This document shows, one piece after another, positions 5,149-9,690 of a stretch of DNA of 9,690 bases (position 1 is the stretch's first letter; each line of letters begins with the position of its first letter). A program made the translations under genes and the position numbers. Location of the stretch: contig JAITXH010000078.1 of NCBI GenBank assembly GCA_031284845.1, positions 1 to 9,690 on the forward strand. The letters are read 5' to 3'. This DNA comes from Puniceicoccales bacterium (GTDB lineage: Bacteria > Verrucomicrobiota > Verrucomicrobiia > Opitutales > UBA953). The notes under the pieces are model-generated. The model ran no database searches. It saw nothing but the letters and a program-made list of their open reading frames with translations, and was not told the DNA's origin.

Positions 5149-8100
5149 TCAAGGCGGCGAAAGCGTAAAGCTCCCATCGGCGGAGATGCCCTCGCCGGTC
5201 AACGTGTAGCTGCCGCCCGCCTGATGTTCAAAGGTGAGAAGAAGCACACCCTCTTCCACTAAAACATCCGCGCCGTCCTGAATCTCGACCCGGTAACTCA
5301 ATTTTGCCGTAGTCTCGTCGCAGCGTTCATAGGTGTATGTGCCACCCGGAATCTCAGTCGCGGAAAGGATTTCAAGCGCATCTTCATTTCCCTCGAAGGA
5401 AAGCAGAGTGCCCGGCGCCAAAATCTCCGGTGCCACGGCATTGGTCAAAATCTCGCCCGGAGACGCTGAGCCGCCAGCAGATCCTTGCGCAAAAACCGGC
5501 CATGCAGCGTTGCCGAATGCACCACCGGATACCGGCAAGCCAGCAGCGTCACTGGAAAAAACGGCTTCGCTCCAGTCATCAGAAATGGCGGGTTCTCTAT
5601 TTTGCGCCATGTTCTTTGCGGAAGCGGGAAGCACTACAGCCGTGGCTGTTGCTTCGGCCTTATAGCCGCCGGAGAGGGTCTGCGCGTTTGTCACCACCAC
5701 GCGATAAGTCCCGGCGTCGGAAACCGCTACATTTCTAATCGCATAGCTGGCCTTCGTGCCGCTCTGCAATGGCACAGAATCGCCTTCCTTATACCATGTG
5801 TATGTCAACTTCGATGTGCCCTTGGCTTTCGCTGTCAATGTAAGCGTTTTACCAGCAGCAACGGGTTTTGTTGTGATTTGCGCGTCGGTGGGCGGGAGAA
5901 TCAGCTTTAGCGCAATGGCCTTGCTCGTCACCTTGGAGAGCGGCTTGCCGTTGGCATCTTTCAGTGTTTCGATGCGGACGCTGTATTTGGCTGCGGCCTG
6001 AACATTCTGCACCGTGTAGCTGTCCGTAAACGCGTAAGTCTCCTGCGTGGTCTTGACGACCTCCTTGCCATTTTTGAGCCAGACATAAGTTAACGGGCCG
6101 GTCTCGAATGGGCCGGTCTCTTCCAGTCGGACGGTGAACGTGATTGCCTCGCCGCGGACGACTCCGCCGGGAGTCCCGGTCTTTGTCATGCCGGGCGCTT
6201 GGGTGGATGTAAAACCGCCCACTCTTGCGATCTTTGGCGCGGTGATGAGTTTCACGACGCCATCCGAAGTCTCGCCTGCTTTGCCGTCGAAGTCGTTTTG
6301 CGTGATGACGACTGCTTCGCCGCTTTCGAGGATGTAAGTAAGCGTCACCGAATAGCTGCCGCTGCCGTAGGTCGGCGTCTTGCCGTTGGATGCACCTTTT
6401 GCGGTATAGGTAGCTTTATTGCTGTTGGGAATTGCGATCGTGCTGCCGTGGGCGTCTGTGTAGAACCATTGATAAACGGCCTTGGCACCCTTTTTGAGTT
6501 TGGTGCCCTTGGGGACTTGGGGCGCGGTAAACTTTACCCCTTTGTTAGCGAGGGCGGCATGGTCGTAATCCATCCACGGGTCGGCAGGCTGCACGACTTC
6601 GCCGCCACCATTGCCGTCATCGCCTCCGGGGTCGCCGTCATTATCGCCGGGGTCATCTGTTCCGCCGGGATCATCCGGCTCTTTGCTGTCTGTGTTGCGC
6701 ACAGTAAGCGTGGCGTCGGCGCTGGTCACCGCCCCTGCTGTATTGGAGACGACCACGGAATAGACACCTTCATCGGCGGCGGTGACACTGGTCAGTTTGA
6801 GTTGGCTGGTGAGTTTTCCCAGCAACAGCACACCGTCCTTATACCATTTATAACTCAGCGGTGCCGGGCCCGTGGCGGACACCGAAAACGTCACATTGCT
6901 TCCTGCGTCCACGGTTTGCGAGAGCGGCTGTGTTTTGATGCCGGGAACACCAGAAGGGCGGGAAATGGTAAGCGTGGCAATGGCACTCGTAACCGAGCCG
7001 GCTGTGCTTGAAACGACAACCGTATAGCTGCCTGCGTCGGCACTGACAGCGTTGGTGAGCACCAGCAGGCTGGACGTTTTCCCGGAGAGGAGGCTGCCGT
7101 TTTTATACCACTGGTAGCTCAGCGGCGGCGCACCTGCCGCCGTGACGGCGAACACCACAAGCCCGCCTTCATTTACAGTCTGCGATGCGGGCTGCGCGGT
7201 GATGACCGGGATGGCAGTGGGCGGTGGGAGCGTGGTGACGGTAAGCTTGGCGTTGGCGCTCGGCGCGACTCCGGCTGCGTTGGAGACTGTCACGGAATAA
7301 ACGCCCTCGTCGGCGGCGGTGACATTGGCCAACACGAGTTGCCCGGCATTTTTCCCACTGAGCGCAATGCCATCCTTGCTCCACTGGTAACTCAACGGGG
7401 CAGAGCCTGTAGCAGCCACGGTAAACGTCACATTGCTCCCTGCTTTCACAGTCTGCGAAGCGGGTTGGGTGACGATGGCGGGCGCGATGACAACGGGCGA
7501 GGGTGTGGTGACCGTGAGTGTGGCGACGGCGCTCGTCGCGGCTCCGGCGACATTGGTGACTGTCACGGTATAGCCGCCGGCATCAGCTCCGGTGACATTG
7601 GACAGGACGAGTTGCCGGGATATCTTCCCTGTCTGGATCACGTTGTCTTTATACCACTGGTAGGCGAGTGGCGCAGTGCCTGTGGCGGAGACGCTGAACG
7701 ACACGCTGCCGCCTTCGCCTATGGTCTGCGATGCGGGGTTTGAGATAATGACCGGCGCGGTGGCGGCGGGTGGTGGTGGCGTGGCCTGAATTTCAAAAGA
7801 TGCGCTGACTTGCGCACTGGCCGTGCCGTCGGCGCTGCGATAGCTGCGCGCCTTCACCACGGCTGATTTGCTAAGTGTGAACGGCGCGGTATAAGTCGAA
7901 GAGGAAGCGGTGACATCGGCATTGTCGAGGGTGTAGCGCGTGAGCACATCCGAATCGGAGTTTGTGATGCTGACCGTCACGGCCCCGGTGAATTGGCCTC
8001 CGTTGGGCTTGATGGCGGGCGTAGCGACAGGCGCGGGGACAATATCACGCCGCACTTCAAAAATGGCGCTGACTTGCGCACTGGCGACACCATCGGCATC

Positions 8101-9690
8101 GCGATAATTGCGCGCCTTCACGGTGGCCGACGCGGTGAGTGTGAACGGGGTCGTGTAAACGGGCGAGGAGGCGGAGACCTCGCTTTCATCGAGAGTGTAG
8201 CGCGTGGTCGCCCCTGGGGTCGTGCCAATCGTCACGGTGACGGAATTGGTAAACGTCCCGCCATTGGGCGAGATGGCAGGCGCGGCGACGGATGCCTCGG
8301 CAGGCTCCAGGGGGGTGAGATTCCAGGCGAGCGCAAATGTCTCAGAGGGCGTTTTGTCCGCGGGAGCACGCAAGTCATAAGTCATGCCCTCGTGAGTGAC
8401 GCGCAGGGCGACTCTCACCGTCTCGTCAAAGTCGAGGTAAAGGTGCTCCACCGTATCGTAAAGCGTGCGCGATGCAGCGAGCAGAGAACTGAGCTGGTTG
8501 GAGGAATTGACCGACCAGACTTCGAGGTTGAGATCGGCAAGCGAAGAATAGGCAAAGTCGGACTCGGACAGCGCCGTGCCCACATCATTGACGGAAAATG
8601 TCTCGGCAAACCAAGTGAGCGTGACGGTAAGGGCATCGTCTGCATGCACCGTGATGACCTCAGGGTAAAGGTAAGTCGAACCATCGTCCACGGAATCGAG
8701 CACCCACCAGCCTGTCTGTCCGATATATTGGTCCAACGCGGCATCGAGATCGAGTGCTCCAGCGCCGCTTGCGTAATCGAGCGCCTGAGTCGTGAGCTGG
8801 ACATTGTTAAAATACTCCGTCGTGGTGACGCCGGATCCGATTTGGCGCGTGGCCGCGACGTTTTGCCTGACCGTCGTCCCGTTATTCCAACCCGGTATCT
8901 TGCGGGCGGAATTCAGCAAGACGGCTTTGATGACGCGGGCATCGCGGGCATCGGCACTCCACCAGGTCACACCGGCATCTTCGAGGTAGTGGCTGGCGCT
9001 GGCGAGCAAGGTCGCTCCTCCGGAGACGAGCGGCGCGGCAAAGCTGGTGCCGCTGAGATTGGTAAAATAAAGGTCAGTGGCACCGATTTGCGAAGGATCG
9101 AGGTATTGCGCCAAATCGGGATCGGCGGTGTCGGCGGCGGCCCACATGCTGTCGCCGGGCGCTACGATATGGACGGTGGCACGGGCAGCGGCGACAGTCT
9201 GGCCGGTCTGCGGATTGTAAAAAGCGGAGGGGGCGCGTGAGCTGAAATCGGCGACGGCATCGTAGTCGCTTTCCTCCGAAAGGGCGCCGACTGCGATGAC
9301 GTTGTAAGCGGTTGCCGGAGACGCGGTGGTATTCGAGCCGTCTTTGCCGGAATTGCCTGCTGCGACCACCATCGTAGTCTTCGGATTGGCGCGCACCAGG
9401 CCGTCCACCGCGGCGGACATCCAGTCGTCTTTTGGGTTGTAACTGGAAGTTTCAGAATTGGAACCACCCCAACTGCTGTTGATGACATCCACCTTTTCCG
9501 TCGCAAAGAAATACTTGTAAGTAGAGTAGAGCGAAACAGGGGAAAGCTCAAACGAACCGTCCTCGTCGAGCGAAGTGGCGAGAGAGCCGGAGTAGAGCGT
9601 GGCAAAGGGGGCAATGCCCAAATCGAAGTAACTCAGGTAGCCGTTTTCATCCTCGTGCCCGCATCCGGCGATTATTTGCGAAACAGCGGT
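5149..9690 (-). CDS. Giant modular subtilisin-like (S8) serine protease with Ig-like repeats, 5' truncated
   Basis: The frame is open to the window edge, giving 1513 C-terminal residues. The edge reads TAVSQIIAG, matching the HGTxVSxIIAG region, so the catalytic His should lie two codons outside, with the Asp, start and signal peptide beyond it. VVAAGNSG holds the oxyanion Asn (codon 9352-9354). LSGTSFAAPLVSGG holds the nucleophile Ser (codon 9043-9045). GAGALDLDAALDQY closes the catalytic domain and a beta-sandwich follows (about 8318-8716). Next come two chitobiase C-terminal-like repeats, four Ig-like repeats, an Asp/Gly linker (6601-6690), three more Ig-like segments (about 5640-6560) and a terminal beta domain (about 5152-5440) containing GGTYTYERCDETTAKLSY. 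It is probably secreted or surface-exposed and cleaves extracellular protein. I see no PEP-CTERM, LPXTG or autotransporter barrel at the C terminus. Any start inside the window, such as TTG at 9621, would cut the protease domain and is not the real one. Confidence 0.92.
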   Translation of the reverse strand, partial: TAVSQIIAGCGHEDENGYLSYFDLGIAPFATLYSGSLATSLDEDGSFELSPVSLYSTYKYFFATEKVDVINSSWGGSNSETSSYNPKDDWMSAAVDGLVRANPKTTMVVAAGNSGKDGSNTTASPATAYNVIAVGALSEESDYDAVADFSSRAPSAFYNPQTGQTVAAARATVHIVAPGDSMWAAADTADPDLAQYLDPSQIGATDLYFTNLSGTSFAAPLVSGGATLLASASHYLEDAGVTWWSADARDARVIKAVLLNSARKIPGWNNGTTVRQNVAATRQIGSGVTTTEYFNNVQLTTQALDYASGAGALDLDAALDQYIGQTGWWVLDSVDDGSTYLYPEVITVHADDALTVTLTWFAETFSVNDVGTALSESDFAYSSLADLNLEVWSVNSSNQLSSLLAASRTLYDTVEHLYLDFDETVRVALRVTHEGMTYDLRAPADKTPSETFALAWNLTPLEPAEASVAAPAISPNGGTFTNSVTVTIGTTPGATTRYTLDESEVSASSPVYTTPFTLTASATVKARNYRDADGVASAQVSAIFEVRRDIVPAPVATPAIKPNGGQFTGAVTVSITNSDSDVLTRYTLDNADVTASSSTYTAPFTLSKSAVVKARSYRSADGTASAQVSASFEIQATPPPPAATAPVIISNPASQTIGEGGSVSFSVSATGTAPLAYQWYKDNVIQTGKISRQLVLSNVTGADAGGYTVTVTNVAGAATSAVATLTVTTPSPVVIAPAIVTQPASQTVKAGSNVTFTVAATGSAPLSYQWSKDGIALSGKNAGQLVLANVTAADEGVYSVTVSNAAGVAPSANAKLTVTTLPPPTAIPVITAQPASQTVNEGGLVVFAVTAAGAPPLSYQWYKNGSLLSGKTSSLLVLTNAVSADAGSYTVVVSSTAGSVTSAIATLTISRPSGVPGIKTQPLSQTVDAGSNVTFSVSATGPAPLSYKWYKDGVLLLGKLTSQLKLTSVTAADEGVYSVVVSNTAGAVTSADATLTVRNTDSKEPDDPGGTDDPGDNDGDPGGDDGNGGGEVVQPADPWMDYDHAALANKGVKFTAPQVPKGTKLKKGAKAVYQWFYTDAHGSTIAIPNSNKATYTAKGASNGKTPTYGSGSYSVTLTYILESGEAVVITQNDFDGKAGETSDGVVKLITAPKIARVGGFTSTQAPGMTKTGTPGGVVRGEAITFTVRLEETGPFETGPLTYVWLKNGKEVVKTTQETYAFTDSYTVQNVQAAAKYSVRIETLKDANGKPLSKVTSKAIALKLILPPTDAQITTKPVAAGKTLTLTAKAKGTSKLTYTWYKEGDSVPLQSGTKASYAIRNVAVSDAGTYRVVVTNAQTLSGGYKAEATATAVVLPASAKNMAQNREPAISDDWSEAVFSSDAAGLPVSGGAFGNAAWPVFAQGSAGGSASPGEILTNAVAPEILAPGTLLSFEGNEDALEILSATEIPGGTYTYERCDETTAKLSYRVEIQDGADVLVEEGVLLLTFEHQAGGSYTLTGEGISADGSFTLSPP
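6601..6690 (-). other. Asp/Gly/Pro-rich linker in the S8 protease
   Basis: Thirty codons encode an almost wholly Asp, Gly, Pro, Glu and Asn stretch with repeated DDPG and DGDPGG-like units. It separates the four regular Ig repeats from the more diverged C-terminal Ig-like segments. It is likely a flexible, strongly acidic hinge and could bind Ca2+ loosely; it does not match the RTX nonapeptide GGxGxDxUx. Confidence 0.7.
6696..7758 (-). repeat. Four tandem bacterial Ig-like repeats
   Basis: Four copies of about 85-92 residues run within the S8 protease, spaced about 265-275 nt apart. Each has QPxSQTV (NPASQTI in the first), a G(S)xVxFxVxAxG strand, PLxYxWxKxG, a central GK, LxLxxVxxADxGxYxVxVSNxAG, and an ATLTV-like end. 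The WYKDG-like core appears at about 7650, 7375, 7100 and 6835. They lack the cysteine pair of classical Ig folds but keep the Trp and the DxGxY tyrosine corner. They are probably a stalk or adhesion array, and their DNA similarity makes the copy number liable to change. Confidence 0.85.
7789..8283 (-). repeat. Two tandem chitobiase/hexosaminidase C-terminal-like modules
   Basis: Within the S8 protease, two copies of about 77 residues begin PAISPNGGTF (about 8053-8283) and PAIKPNGGQF (about 7789-8022). Both continue VTVxI, a TRYTLD core, xVxASSxxYTxPFTL, VKARxYRxADGxASAQVSAxFE. The pattern matches the CHB_HEX_C family of small beta modules, which act as spacers or binding modules. The close match of the copies, including DNA around the shared SAQVSA stretch, suggests fairly recent internal duplication. 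Confidence 0.75.

Noticed and set aside
7993..9240. Long open frame of 415 codons on the + strand opposite the protease gene
   Set aside because: It is antisense to a clearly conserved S8/CHB_HEX region, its translation shows no domain, and it is rich in Arg and Gly as expected from the complement of a GC-rich gene.
9619..9621. TTG at 9621 as the start of the protease gene
   Set aside because: The frame stays open to the window edge and reads the subtilase TAVSQIIAG segment upstream of it, so the gene continues beyond the window.

Overview
The window looks like a chromosomal stretch of a GC-rich Gram-negative bacterium, most likely a verrucomicrobium of the Opitutaceae type. Three things suggest this: a Kdo transferase, which implies an LPS outer membrane; a BatA/VWA membrane protein; and a very large secreted subtilase carrying degenerate bacterial Ig repeats and a C-terminal beta domain of a style common in Opitutae. 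The lineage call is inference from protein style and was not tested by any search. The three gene starts inside the window (1628-, 3541-, 3784+) lack a convincing Shine-Dalgarno sequence.

Layout. Positions 1-693 (+) hold the C-terminal part of a type I restriction-modification methylase (HsdM), cut by the window edge. Its C-terminal region carries an in-frame insert of about 32 codons built from 19-nt palindromes. A closely related palindrome pair lies directly after the stop codon (694-747). Next comes a convergent aldo/keto reductase (777-1628, -), then a BatA/VWA membrane protein (1790-3541, -). A 242-bp divergent intergenic region with stem-loops separates these from waaA/kdtA (3784-5076, +). 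An 11-bp inverted repeat (5103-5145) lies between the convergent ends of waaA and the last gene. That gene (5149-9690, -) is a 1513-residue C-terminal fragment of a giant S8 protease. In protein order it has the protease domain, a beta-sandwich, two chitobiase/hexosaminidase C-terminal-like repeats, four Ig-like repeats, an Asp/Gly linker, three more Ig-like segments and a terminal beta domain.

The genes do not form one pathway. They are separate single-gene units: DNA modification, NADPH-dependent carbonyl reduction, a VWA membrane protein, LPS core assembly, and a secreted or surface protease. No CRISPR array, tRNA, rRNA, insertion sequence or phage gene was seen. The strongest candidate for something unusual is the palindromic repeat family that has entered an hsdM reading frame without breaking it. 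The next is the large modular protease.
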